Source: Humibacter albus DSM 18994 (GTDB lineage: Bacteria; Actinomycetota; Actinomycetes; Actinomycetales; Microbacteriaceae). Taken from it: a stretch of DNA of 64,000 nucleotides. Location of the stretch: the NCBI RefSeq assembly GCF_000421825.1, contig NZ_ATXT01000011.1, forward strand, positions 620,001 through 684,000, read 5' to 3'. The notes beneath the pieces are model-generated. The model saw only the letters and a list, made by a program, of their open reading frames with translations. It made no database searches and had not been told where the DNA came from. The position numbers and the translations under genes are program-made. Below, piece by piece: positions 44,210-52,736 of this stretch. Each line of letters opens with the position of its first letter. Positions within the stretch are counted from its first letter, which is position 1.

Positions 44210-44976
44210 ACGCGATCGGAACGGTGACGCTCGTCGGCGGCGGACCCGGCGACCTCGACCTGATGACGGTAGGAGGCCTGAAGGCGCTCCAGACCGCGGA
44301 TGTCGTGCTGTACGATCGCCTCGCACCGCACGAGCGTCTGGCCGAGCTCGCTCCGGATGCAGTCCTGATCGACGTGGGTAAGCGTCCTGGCCACCACGCC
44401 GTCGAGCAGCGCGAGATCGAGCGGATGCTCGTCGAACACGCCCGCGCCGGATCCCGCGTCGTGCGCCTCAAGGGAGGCGACAGCTACGTGCTCGGTCGCG
44501 GCGGCGAGGAGGTGGCCGCGTGCCGAGCGACCGGGATTCCTGTGCGGGTCATCCCCGGCGTGACGAGCGCGACGTCCGTGCCCGCTGCGGCCGGCATCCC
44601 GCTCACGCACCGCGGCGTGAGCCGCCTCTTCACGGTCGTCTCCGGTCACGCGCCGCTCACGGACGACGAGCTGCGGCACCTCGCGGGCCTCGGAGGCACC
44701 ATCGTCGTGCTCATGGGCGTCGGCACCCTGCCGTCGCTCGTCGCAGGGCTCGCGCGCCACGGCATGGCCGGCACGACGCCCGTTGCTGCCGTCGAACGCG
44801 GCTTCACGGTTGCACAGCGCACCACCGTCTCCGACCTGCACGGTATCGTGACGGCCGCGGGCGTCGCGGGCGTCACCTCACCCGCCGTCATCGTGATCGG
44901 AGAGGTCGTGCGGCTCGCCGTCGACGGGGACGACGCTGACGACCGGCAGCTCGCACGTGCGCAGGAGTTCGCGTAA
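44206..44976 (+). CDS. cobA: uroporphyrinogen-III C-methyltransferase (SUMT)
   Basis: 256 aa. Methylates uroporphyrinogen III at C2 and C7 to precorrin-2 with SAM, the first step to siroheme. Motifs of the family: VGGGPGDLDLMTVGGLKAL near the start, LYDRLAP, VGKRPGHHAVEQ, VVRLKGGDSYVLGRGGEE, PGVTSATSVPAAAGIPLTHRG and VVLMGVG. There is no fused dehydrogenase/ferrochelatase (CysG) domain, so precorrin-2 oxidation and iron insertion depend on other proteins, including the frameshifted chelatase. ATG overlaps the nirB stop by 4 nt; hemD follows after 3 nt. Confidence 0.95.
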   Translation: MNAIGTVTLVGGGPGDLDLMTVGGLKALQTADVVLYDRLAPHERLAELAPDAVLIDVGKRPGHHAVEQREIERMLVEHARAGSRVVRLKGGDSYVLGRGGEEVAACRATGIPVRVIPGVTSATSVPAAAGIPLTHRGVSRLFTVVSGHAPLTDDELRHLAGLGGTIVVLMGVGTLPSLVAGLARHGMAGTTPVAAVERGFTVAQRTTVSDLHGIVTAAGVAGVTSPAVIVIGEVVRLAVDGDDADDRQLARAQEFA

Positions 44977-44979
44977 ACC

Positions 44980-46131
44980 ATGACCGAAGACCGGGTCGAG
45001 ACGACGGAGACCGTTCCGGGCTTCCGCCCCGATCAGCTGCAGGGCTTCCGCATCGGCGTCACGAGCGACCGGCGCAGCGGCGACCTGATCGACGCGTTCG
45101 AGCGGCGCGGGGCCCAGGTGATCCATGCACCGACCATCCGCATGGTAAATGCGGATGCCGACGACCCGGTCATCGCGGACACCCGCGCGATGATCGCGGC
45201 GTGGCCCGACATCCTGCTGGCGACGACGGCGTACGGCATCCGTCGCTGGTTCGAGGTGTCGGATGCCGCCGGGCTCGGCGAGGACCTCGTGGCCGCTCTG
45301 TCGCGGGCCGAGATCCTGGTGCGCGGCCCCAAGGCACGGGGCGGCATCCGCGCGGCCGGACTCGACGACGCGGGCATGAGCGACGAGGAGACCACGGCAT
45401 CCCTCGTTGATCGCGTGCTCGCGTCGTATCCGCCAGGACTGACGGTGGCGGTGCAGGTGCACGGCCGCATCGACGAGCCGCAGCTGGAACGCCTGCGCAT
45501 AGCTGGCCACCGCGTGCTCACCGTCGCCCCGTACAGCTGGCGCACGACCGACGGCTCCGACCTCCGCGTGCAGCGGCTGATCGAGGTGGCCTGCTCCGAC
45601 CAGCTCGACTGCATCACCTTCACCAGTGCCCCGGCCGTCGAAGCGCTGTTCGATGCCGCGGATGCCATGGGCCGCCGCAACGACCTCCTCGACGCGATGA
45701 CGGACCGCGTGGTGCCCGCCGTCGTCGGTCCTGTCACGGCCGCTCCGCTCCTCGCCGCCGGGCTGAGTCCGCTCCAGCCCGAGCGGTTCCGGATGGGCGC
45801 CCTCATCCGACTCGTCTGCGAGCACCTGGAGCGCACGGCGTCCGACGGCCTCCGCACACAGCATGGTCGCGTGCAGCTGCGCGGGGCGGTCGTGCGGATC
45901 GGGGATCGCCACGTACCTCTCACGCCGGCTCAGGTGGCCGTGTTCGGGCCGATCTTCCGCGCAAGAGGAGCCGTCGTGTCTCGCGATCAGCTGTCGCGCA
46001 TCCTCGTCGGCACGGTCGACGACCACGTGCTGGACATGGCGCTCAGCCGGCTGCGCACCGCTCTGGACGCGCCGGGCCTCATCACGACCGTCGTCAAGCG
46101 CGGCTACCGCATCGACGTGCTCGACGGCTGA
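44980..46131 (+). CDS. uroporphyrinogen-III synthase fused to an OmpR-type winged helix
   Basis: 383 aa. Residues about 20-275 have the two-domain HemD fold (IGVTSDRRSGDLIDAFERRG; APTIRMV; ITFTSAPAVEALFDAAD; VVGPVTAAPLLAAG), which would cyclise hydroxymethylbilane to uroporphyrinogen III. Residues about 290-383 are a winged-helix DNA-binding domain of OmpR/PhoB type (VPLTPAQVAVFGPIF, DDHVLDMALSRLRTAL, TVVKRGYRI). Similar fusions exist in actinobacteria (for example Mycobacterium Rv0260c). It could be enzyme, regulator of the nitrogen island, or both. It lies 3 nt after cobA; the next gene, narK, has its own promoter motif. Confidence 0.88.
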   Translation: MTEDRVETTETVPGFRPDQLQGFRIGVTSDRRSGDLIDAFERRGAQVIHAPTIRMVNADADDPVIADTRAMIAAWPDILLATTAYGIRRWFEVSDAAGLGEDLVAALSRAEILVRGPKARGGIRAAGLDDAGMSDEETTASLVDRVLASYPPGLTVAVQVHGRIDEPQLERLRIAGHRVLTVAPYSWRTTDGSDLRVQRLIEVACSDQLDCITFTSAPAVEALFDAADAMGRRNDLLDAMTDRVVPAVVGPVTAAPLLAAGLSPLQPERFRMGALIRLVCEHLERTASDGLRTQHGRVQLRGAVVRIGDRHVPLTPAQVAVFGPIFRARGAVVSRDQLSRILVGTVDDHVLDMALSRLRTALDAPGLITTVVKRGYRIDVLDG

Positions 46132-46344
46132 GAGTGGAGATTCCGGATCCTCTGCAATGGTGTGTCGTCGGGCAGCAGCGCCCGCGGGCATCCGGCACGC
46201 AGAGATAGCCGATTCCGAGGCGGCATCCGTCTTCCTGGCGCAGACGGCCGGGGTCTGAATCGAGCCGGGTGCCACCACCTCACCGCGTCTCGACGTGGTG
46301 GTGGGGACAACGTTCCACCGCGGTTACGAGCGGCGCGATCCTCC

Positions 46345-46367
46345 GAAACAGCCCCTTCGTACCGTCG
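46345..46367 (+). promoter_or_regulatory. nitrogen-assimilation promoter motif, narK copy
   Basis: GAAAC (46345-46349), 6 nt, TTCG, TACCGT (46360-46365), CG. The TACCGT ends 44 nt before the narK ATG. A GTTAC half-site lies exactly 22 bp upstream (46323-46327), matching the repeat spacing of GlnR boxes. Spacing is identical to the nirB and nirD copies. Confidence 0.6.
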
Positions 46368-46409
46368 AGGCATCCCATTCGATGCGACAGCGCACAGCTG
46401 GAGGATGAC

Positions 46410-47855
46410 ATGACGGAAACCGTCGACGCCGCACCATCCGCGCACCCGGCGCAGCCCCGATCCGGGTCCGCCGACATCCCGTCGCCGGCCACCGCCGCCG
46501 GCGCACCGCTCGCTTTCCGCCCCGGCAGCTGGATCGAGGGCTGGAACCCCGAGGATGCCGCACAGTGGGCCCTTCAGGGCCGCTCGATCGCGCGCCGCAA
46601 CCTCGGCTGGTCCGTCTTCGCGGAGTTCCTCGGATTCGTGGTCTGGCAGCTCTGGTCGATCGTCGTGGTGCCGCTGCCAGGAGCCGGATTCCACCTCACG
46701 ACCAGCGAGAGCTTCTGGCTCATCTCCCTGCCCAGCCTGGTCGGCGCGACCCTGCGCATCCCGTACTCGTTCATGGTCCCGCTGATCGGTGGGCGCAACT
46801 GGACCATCGTGTCCGCCGCTCTGCTGCTCGTGCCGACCGTCGGACTCGCCCTCGCCGTCGGCAACCCGGCGACGCCGTTCTGGGTGCTGCTCACGGTCGC
46901 CGGGCTCGCCGGATTCGGCGGCGGCAACTTCGCCAGCTCCATGTCGAACATCACGTTCTTCTTCCCGCAGCGCGAGAAGGGATGGGCGCTCGGCCTGAAC
47001 GCCGCAGGCGGCAATCTCGGCGCTGCCGTCGCGCAGCTCGCGGTTCCGGTCGTCGTCGCGCTGACCGCGAGCGCAGGGCTCGGCCTCGGGATCGCCGGAT
47101 GGATGTGGGTGCCGCTGATCGTCGTGGCGATGGTCGGCACATGGAAGGGCCTGAACAACCTGGCGAACGCGAAGACCGACTTCGCGGCATCCGCCTCCGC
47201 TGTCAAGGAGCCGCATCTGTGGCTGCTCGCTCTGCTCTACATCGGAACGTTCGGATCGTTCATCGGCTTCGCCGGCGTCTTCCCGAAGCTCATCGCCGAC
47301 CAGTTCCCGGCGTTCGCGACGATCCCGATCGGACCCGCAGCGCTCTCGCTGGCGTTCCTCGGCGCTCTGGTCGGATCGCTCGCACGGCCATACGGCGGAC
47401 GACTCGCGGACCGATTCGGCGGCACGGTGGTCGCTGCGCTCTCCTTCGCCGTGATGGGTGTGATCGCCCTGGCCGTCGTGCTCACCCTGCCGGCCGGATC
47501 GTTCTGGCTGTTCCTCGCCTTCTTCCTGGTGCTGTTCGTGGCAAGCGGCATCGGGAACGGTGCGACGTATCGCATGATCCCGACGGTCTTCCTCGTCGCC
47601 AGCGGCGCGACGGGACCCGACGACCCGGCCGCCCAGGACGCCCAGCGACGCTCCGCCGCGGCGCTCGGAATCATCTCCGCGATCGGCGCGTACGGAGGGT
47701 TCCTCATCCCGCAGGTGCTGAACCTCTCGTTCACCACGACCGGCGGCTACGAGTCCGCCTTCCTCTGGTTCGTCGCCGGGTACGCGGTGCTTCTCGTGCT
47801 GACGCTCGCGGTGTACTTCACGCCGCGCGGACGCCTCGCCGGACACCGCATCTGA
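46410..47855 (+). CDS. narK: nitrate/nitrite transporter NarK (MFS)
   Basis: 481 aa. A 12-helix MFS protein of the nitrate/nitrite porter family. After a polar head of about 45 residues: NLGWSVFAEFLGFVVWQLWS (helix 1), RIPYSFMVPLIGGRNW with the substrate-site Arg region, the family signature GFGGGNFASSMSNITFFFP (helix 5), LNAAGGNLGAAVAQ, and GGRLADRFGG before helix 9-10. It brings nitrate in, and possibly nitrite out, across the plasma membrane. ATG 46410 is 6 nt after GGAGG. Its stop overlaps the next gene by 1 nt (TGATG), so transport and reduction are coupled. Confidence 0.94.
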   Translation: MTETVDAAPSAHPAQPRSGSADIPSPATAAGAPLAFRPGSWIEGWNPEDAAQWALQGRSIARRNLGWSVFAEFLGFVVWQLWSIVVVPLPGAGFHLTTSESFWLISLPSLVGATLRIPYSFMVPLIGGRNWTIVSAALLLVPTVGLALAVGNPATPFWVLLTVAGLAGFGGGNFASSMSNITFFFPQREKGWALGLNAAGGNLGAAVAQLAVPVVVALTASAGLGLGIAGWMWVPLIVVAMVGTWKGLNNLANAKTDFAASASAVKEPHLWLLALLYIGTFGSFIGFAGVFPKLIADQFPAFATIPIGPAALSLAFLGALVGSLARPYGGRLADRFGGTVVAALSFAVMGVIALAVVLTLPAGSFWLFLAFFLVLFVASGIGNGATYRMIPTVFLVASGATGPDDPAAQDAQRRSAAALGIISAIGAYGGFLIPQVLNLSFTTTGGYESAFLWFVAGYAVLLVLTLAVYFTPRGRLAGHRI

Positions 47856-49462
47856 TGCACGTTCTCATCGTGGGGGCCGGACCGGTCGGCGCACGGCTGG
47901 CCGAGGGCCTGCTGCCCGCGCTGCGGTCCGGCGCCGTCGAGGTCACCATCGTCGGCGCCGAGCCCGTCCCTGCGTACAACAGGGTCTTAGTGGCCGAACA
48001 TGCCGTCGGCGGCATGGGTTTCGACGAGATCCTCGTGCACGACGCCGACGAGCTCGCGGATGCCGGTGCCCGCGTCTTCCTCGGAGCGCGGGTGACCGCC
48101 GTCGATGCTGCGCGACACGTGGCCTCCGTCGACGACGGCTCGGGGACGGACTCCGAGATCGGCTACGACCGCATCGTGTTCGCGACCGGTGCGCGCGCGA
48201 ACATCCCCACGCTCGACGGGGTGCCACGCACCGCACGGGACGCGGGATCGCTGCGCCGAACCGACGCCGCGACGATCGGACTCGACGACCGCCTCCCTCG
48301 CGGCGTCACAGCCCTCCGGGACCTCGACGACGCCGCCCGCGTCGCCACCGCCGTTCAGGCCCGGCAACGCGTGGTCGTCCTCGGCGCCGGCGTGCTCGGT
48401 CTGGAGCTCGCCCTCCTGCTCGCCGCGGCCGGCTGCGAGGTCGTCGTCGTGCACCACGGACCGACCCCGATGCCGAGGAATCTCGACCGCGGCGCCGGAC
48501 TCACGCTGGCCGCCGCGCTGCGGGCGGCGGGCGTCGGCATCGTGGCGCACTCCAGGGCCGAAGCCGTCGCCGTGCGCCACGATCCGGACACGCGCGAGGC
48601 GCACTTCGACGCTCTCGTGACGGCCGACGGCAAGCACGTGCACGGCGGGCTGCTCGTGCTCTCCTGCGGCGTGGGCGCGCGGAGTGAGCTGGCCACGCTC
48701 GCGGGGCTGCCGGTGGAGGCGGGCATCCTCGTGGACCGCACGCTCACGTCGTGGACGGATCCGTCGGTGCACGCCATCGGAGACTGCGCGCACGTGGCCG
48801 ATCCACCCGCCGACGTCCGTGCCTGGGCCCAGGCCGGCGGACGCGTGGGAGGCGGGCCGAGCGGACTCATCGGGCCGGGCTGGCAGCAGGCGGACTGGCT
48901 CGCGGCGAGGCTGGCGGCCGAGGCATCCGGGGTCCCGTTCGACCTCGAACCGCCGGACGAGCGCCCGGCGATCGTCATGCTGAAGGGTGAGAGCGTGGAC
49001 TGCGTCGCCGCCGGCGACGTCACCCCGGAGCCGTGGGACGTGCTCGACGACGGACGACGAGTGGCGCAATGGGCGGATCCCGAGCACGGCGGGTATGTCA
49101 AGACGGTGACCAGAGCGGGCGTCCTGACAGGATTCGCGACCGTCGGGATGCCCCGCACCGCCTCCGAGCTGACACTTCTGTTCGAGCGCGGCGCCGAGCT
49201 GCCTGCTGATCGCTCGGTCGTGCTGCGCTTCGACGGCGTCGACCACGATCCGTCGGCGGAGTCCTCCGCAATCACGCCGGAGACCACCATCTGCTGGTGC
49301 AACGGCGTGAGCGCCGGCCGCATCGGCGAGGCGATCGCGTGCGGCGCGACCACCGTCGTCGATGTCGGCGGGGCGACCCGCGCGGGCACCGGCTGCGGCG
49401 GCTGCCGGGAACGCATCCAGGGAATGCTCGACGATCGCTCCCCCGCGGTCATCGGGGTGTGA
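47855..49462 (+). CDS. assimilatory nitrate reductase electron-transfer subunit (FAD, [2Fe-2S])
   Basis: 535 aa. Residues 1 to about 340 are an FAD/NAD(P)-dependent oxidoreductase (VLIVGAGPVGARLAEGLLP; RIVFATGARANIP; VVVLGAGVLGLELALLLAAAG; SVHAIGDCAHV). A middle domain follows (about 360-480), and a C-terminal BFD-like [2Fe-2S] module has Cys in ICWCNGVSAGRI and GCGGCRERI. This layout resembles NasB-type proteins that pass electrons from NAD(P)H to the nitrate reductase catalytic subunit, encoded 18 nt downstream. It has no siroheme domains, so it is not a second NirB. Confidence 0.88.
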   Translation: MHVLIVGAGPVGARLAEGLLPALRSGAVEVTIVGAEPVPAYNRVLVAEHAVGGMGFDEILVHDADELADAGARVFLGARVTAVDAARHVASVDDGSGTDSEIGYDRIVFATGARANIPTLDGVPRTARDAGSLRRTDAATIGLDDRLPRGVTALRDLDDAARVATAVQARQRVVVLGAGVLGLELALLLAAAGCEVVVVHHGPTPMPRNLDRGAGLTLAAALRAAGVGIVAHSRAEAVAVRHDPDTREAHFDALVTADGKHVHGGLLVLSCGVGARSELATLAGLPVEAGILVDRTLTSWTDPSVHAIGDCAHVADPPADVRAWAQAGGRVGGGPSGLIGPGWQQADWLAARLAAEASGVPFDLEPPDERPAIVMLKGESVDCVAAGDVTPEPWDVLDDGRRVAQWADPEHGGYVKTVTRAGVLTGFATVGMPRTASELTLLFERGAELPADRSVVLRFDGVDHDPSAESSAITPETTICWCNGVSAGRIGEAIACGATTVVDVGGATRAGTGCGGCRERIQGMLDDRSPAVIGV

Positions 49463-49480
49463 CGCGAGGAGAGGACGACC

Positions 49481-51625
49481 ATGAACATCGCTGACGCGGA
49501 TCCCGAGGCGTCTGCCCGAGCGGATCCGTCCCGTGCCGAGACGCAGGGCACTCCGACGCACTGTCCGTACTGCGCGCTGCAGTGCGCGATGACCCTCACG
49601 CGTCCGAAGGAGCGCGCCGACGGTGCTCCTCTGCTCGACGTCGCCGGCCGCGCGTTCCCGACCAACCGCGGCGGCCTCTGCAAGAAGGGCTGGACCTCAA
49701 CCGTCGTGCTCGATGCTCCGGGACGACTCACTGCACCGCTGATCCGGGATGCCGACGACGAGTTCGTGGAGACCTCGTGGAACGACGCGCTCGATCTGGT
49801 CGCCCTGCGCATCCGGGAGGCGGAGGCGGCGCGCGGGCCGGATGCCGTCGGCGTGTTCGGCGGCGGTGGTCTCACGAACGAGAAGGCCTACCAGCTCGGC
49901 AAGTTCGCCCGAGCGGCGCTGCGCACCTCGCGCATCGACTACAACGGACGGTTCTGCATGTCGTCCGCCGCTGCAGCTGCGAACCGGGCCTTCGGGCTCG
50001 ACCGCGGGCTGCCGTTCCCCGTGACGGATCTCGACACGGCGCGCACCATTCTCATCCTCGGGTCGAACATGGCGGACACGATGCCGCCGTTTCTCGGACA
50101 TCTGGAGGGTGCCCGTGCCGCGGGCGGGCTCATCGTGGTGGATCCGCGCCGCTCCTCGACAGCACGGCTGACCGACGACGGCGCGGGGACGCACCTCGCA
50201 CCGGCACCCGGATCCGATCTTGCGCTCCTCCTCGGGCTCGCCCACCTCGCGATCGCCGAACACCTCGTGCACGACGACTACGTCGAAGCGCGCACGACAG
50301 GCTTCGCATCTTTCCGCCGCAGTCTCGCCGAGTGGTGGCCGGAGCGCACCCAGGCGGCGACGGGCGTGCCGGCCGAACGCCTGAGGCAGGTGGTGCGGCG
50401 GCTCGCGGAGGGCGACGCGTACATCCTCACCGGTCGCGGCGTGGAGCAGCACGCGGACGGCACGGACACGGCGACAGCAGCAATCAACCTCGCCCTGCTG
50501 CTCGGGCTTCCCGGCACGACGGGATCGGGATACGGCACCATGACCGGCCAGGGCAACGGTCAGGGTGGGCGCGAGCACGGGCAGAAGGCCGACCAACTGC
50601 CCGGATACCGGTCGATCACCGATCCTGCAGCGCGCGACCACGTCGCACGCATCTGGGGCATCGAGCCGGAGGCGATCCCTGGGCCGGGCATCCCGGCCGT
50701 CCGGCTGCTGGAGAGCGCGGGATCGGCGGACGGCGTGCGGTGCCTGCTCATCCACGGCTCGAATCCCGTGGTCTCCGCGCCGAACGTCGACGCGGTGCGC
50801 ACAGCGATCGACCGGCTCGACACGCTCGTGGTCTGCGACGTCGTGATGAGCGAGACCGCGGAGCGAGCGGATGTCGTGCTCCCCGTGACCCAGTGGGCGG
50901 AGGAGGACGGAACCATGACGAATCTCGAGGGTCGGGTTCTGCGCCGGCGTCGGACCGTCGATCCTCCGGGCGAGGCGCGGAGCGAACTCTGGATCCTCGC
51001 CGAACTCGCCGGACGGCTCGCACCGCAGGTGCACTTCGACGTCGAGGCCGAGAGGGTGTTCACGGAGCTGGGACGCGCATCCGCGGGCGGGAGATCCGAC
51101 TATTCGGGCATCGACTACGGGATGCTCGACGGCGACGAATCCGTGCACTGGCCGTGTCCTGCCGGCGGCAGCTCCACGCCGAGGCCGTTCGACGTGCGTT
51201 TCGCGCATCCCGACGGCCGCGCACGATTCGTGTCGGTGAGGCGCCGCCCGAACCCCGAGACGCCGCGCGGATCCGATCAGCTCTGGCTCGTCACCGGACG
51301 ACTCCTCGAGCAGTACCAGTCGGGAGCACAGACCCGCCGCGTGCCCGAGCTGGTCGCAGCGCGTCCGCGTGTGGAGCTCGTGCTGCATCCGGCGGCGGCG
51401 CATGCGCGTGGCCTCGCCGACGGCGACCTCGCGGTCATCGCGAACGACCGCGGACACCTCACCGCTCCGGTCAAGCTAGACGCCGGCATCCGCATGGACA
51501 CGGTCTTCCTGCCGTTCCATTTCCCGGAGGCGGACAGCGCCAACCTGCTCACGAGCGATGCCGTCGATCCGGTCTCCGCGATGCCCGAGTTCAAGACGGC
51601 GGTCGTCACGGTCGCCCGCGCCTGA
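49481..51625 (+). CDS. assimilatory nitrate reductase catalytic subunit (Mo-bisMGD, [4Fe-4S])
   Basis: A 714-aa cytoplasmic molybdopterin oxidoreductase reducing nitrate to nitrite. The N-terminal [4Fe-4S] ligands are in HCPYCALQCAMT and GGLCKKGW; no Tat signal precedes them. YNGRFCMSSAAAAANRAFG carries the Cys expected at the molybdenum, and GQGNGQGGREHGQKADQLPG is typical of NasA/NarB. The C-terminal molydopterin dinucleotide-binding domain (LWLVTGRLLEQYQSGAQTRR) is complete. No C-terminal [2Fe-2S] domain is present; that cofactor is in the partner protein upstream. ATG 49481 follows GAGGAGAGG. Confidence 0.93.
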   Translation: MNIADADPEASARADPSRAETQGTPTHCPYCALQCAMTLTRPKERADGAPLLDVAGRAFPTNRGGLCKKGWTSTVVLDAPGRLTAPLIRDADDEFVETSWNDALDLVALRIREAEAARGPDAVGVFGGGGLTNEKAYQLGKFARAALRTSRIDYNGRFCMSSAAAAANRAFGLDRGLPFPVTDLDTARTILILGSNMADTMPPFLGHLEGARAAGGLIVVDPRRSSTARLTDDGAGTHLAPAPGSDLALLLGLAHLAIAEHLVHDDYVEARTTGFASFRRSLAEWWPERTQAATGVPAERLRQVVRRLAEGDAYILTGRGVEQHADGTDTATAAINLALLLGLPGTTGSGYGTMTGQGNGQGGREHGQKADQLPGYRSITDPAARDHVARIWGIEPEAIPGPGIPAVRLLESAGSADGVRCLLIHGSNPVVSAPNVDAVRTAIDRLDTLVVCDVVMSETAERADVVLPVTQWAEEDGTMTNLEGRVLRRRRTVDPPGEARSELWILAELAGRLAPQVHFDVEAERVFTELGRASAGGRSDYSGIDYGMLDGDESVHWPCPAGGSSTPRPFDVRFAHPDGRARFVSVRRRPNPETPRGSDQLWLVTGRLLEQYQSGAQTRRVPELVAARPRVELVLHPAAAHARGLADGDLAVIANDRGHLTAPVKLDAGIRMDTVFLPFHFPEADSANLLTSDAVDPVSAMPEFKTAVVTVARA

Positions 51626-51961
51626 CGTTCCGCACGCGAGGCTACGTGCCGCCGAGTGCCTGGCCCAGCCGAAAATTCAGCCGGTGTTCCCGACGACGCG
51701 TTTCCACGGCGCCCGGTCGACCAGTAGTCTGACGCCCGTGGCTCTCGGCGACGGCGCAGCGATCAAGGCCCGTCGCGGCGAAGGGCGTCGCCTCCTCCCT
51801 GGCCGTGCTGATGCTGTGCCAGCCGATGGCGGACGCCCAAGGATACTGGACGGTCCCCGGCACATCCCTCGACGCTGTGGTGTCCTTCCTCACGACTCAC
51901 GCGCCGCCGGGTCTGCCGCTCGAGGAGTCCACAGGGACGAACGCCGTCGACCGCGCGGCTC
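51626..51961. other. 336-bp region between nitrate reductase and phosphotransferase genes
   Basis: No intact gene. It holds no obvious terminator after the nitrate reductase stop, a TAGTCT box with a GTG at leaderless spacing, and a gene remnant reading on the plus strand (see 51738-51978). The minus strand has a short open frame with no protein character. Confidence 0.5.
51725..51730 (+). promoter_or_regulatory. orphan leaderless -10 box
   Basis: TAGTCT followed by 7 nt and GTG 51738, the same layout as the glgX and desulfurase starts. The frame from this GTG does not look like a real protein, so the promoter probably outlived its gene. Confidence 0.4.
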
Positions 51962-51978
51962 TCAGACCAGCGACCTGA
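51738..51978 (+). pseudogene. remnant of a small plus-strand gene
   Basis: From 51781 to the TGA at 51978 one frame reads KGVASSLAVLMLCQP, ADAQGYWTVPGTSLDAVV, SFLTTHAPPGLPLEES, which has the composition of a genuine extracytoplasmic protein fragment (a short hydrophobic piece and a Trp/Tyr/Pro-containing core). It has no good start codon; the promoter-like GTG at 51738 opens a different frame. The end overlaps the 3' end of the minus-strand phosphotransferase gene. I do not recognise the family. Best explained as a decayed, frameshifted and truncated gene. Confidence 0.4.
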
Positions 51979-52707
51979 GCACGTCGACCTCGGCTCCCGG
52001 CATGAACGCGTCGAAACCGTTGTCGACGAGCCACCGGATGGCGAGCAGGCATCTCACCGCCCACCACGCACGGATCGCATCGAGGTCGACGTCGGCGCCG
52101 TAGCCCGCCACGACGTCGCCCAGGTGCTCCTCGTGGCCGAGCGTGAGGGTGGCAAGATCGAAGAGAGCGTCGCCGCGACCGCCTCCGACCAGTCGATCAC
52201 GCCCGTGACCTCGTCCCCCACGACGAAGACGTGCTCGACCTGGAAGTCGCCGTGCATGAAGGCCGGTCTTGATGACCGGAGAGCCTGTTCGGCCAAGCGT
52301 CGACTGTCCGCGATCAACTCGGCGGGCAGCATGCCGCGCGCAATGAGCACCGCGCATTCGCCATCGAGCCGCGACGAGACGTCGATCAGGCTCCGTCCCT
52401 GCCATGGCGGCAGCGGTGCGTCGTGGAGTGTGCGGGCGGCAGCACCCGCCGCGGCCCATGCTGCAGGGGACGCCGTCGACGGTGCTCCGAGATGGGCGAG
52501 CGGCTCACCCCGGAGTGCTGCCATGGCGAGCACGGGCGGGGTGCGCCACAGGATGGTCGGCGTCGGGATCGGTGCGAGACGCATCGCCTCGACTTCGCGG
52601 TCCGTCATGCTCCGGTCGGAGTCGACCTTGAGGAACGTGTCACCTACGCGCAGGGTCGCACGTTCGGAGTGCGCGACGACCACAGAGACTGCATCCACGA
52701 CCGCCAT
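51962..52707 (-). pseudogene. aminoglycoside-phosphotransferase-family gene, frameshifted
   Basis: Intact it would be about 248 aa. ATG 52707 opens MAVVDAVSVVVAHSE; the kinase-like core has HGDFQVEHVFVVGDEVTGV and IDWSEA (catalytic and metal-binding Asp). At about 52179-52180, right after the metal-binding motif, the frame shifts: the true continuation GDALFDLATLTLGHEEHL to EVDVLRSLV and TGA at 51962 is in another frame, one base short. Restoring one G gives SEAGRGDALFDLA. Family members phosphorylate small molecules; the substrate is unknown and drug resistance should not be assumed. It lies 29 nt downstream of rimM. Real decay or a sequencing error are both possible. Confidence 0.8.
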
Positions 52708-52736
52708 CCTCGCAGGACGGCTGCCGTGGCGTCTCC

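Noticed and set aside
51642-51893. 83-aa minus-strand open frame downstream of the phosphotransferase gene
   Set aside because: No recognisable motif or ribosome-binding site; composition is shadow-like.
51962-52707. Antibiotic-resistance gene
   Set aside because: Only the broad phosphotransferase fold can be read, the gene is frameshifted, and it sits in a housekeeping operon; nothing points to a drug substrate.
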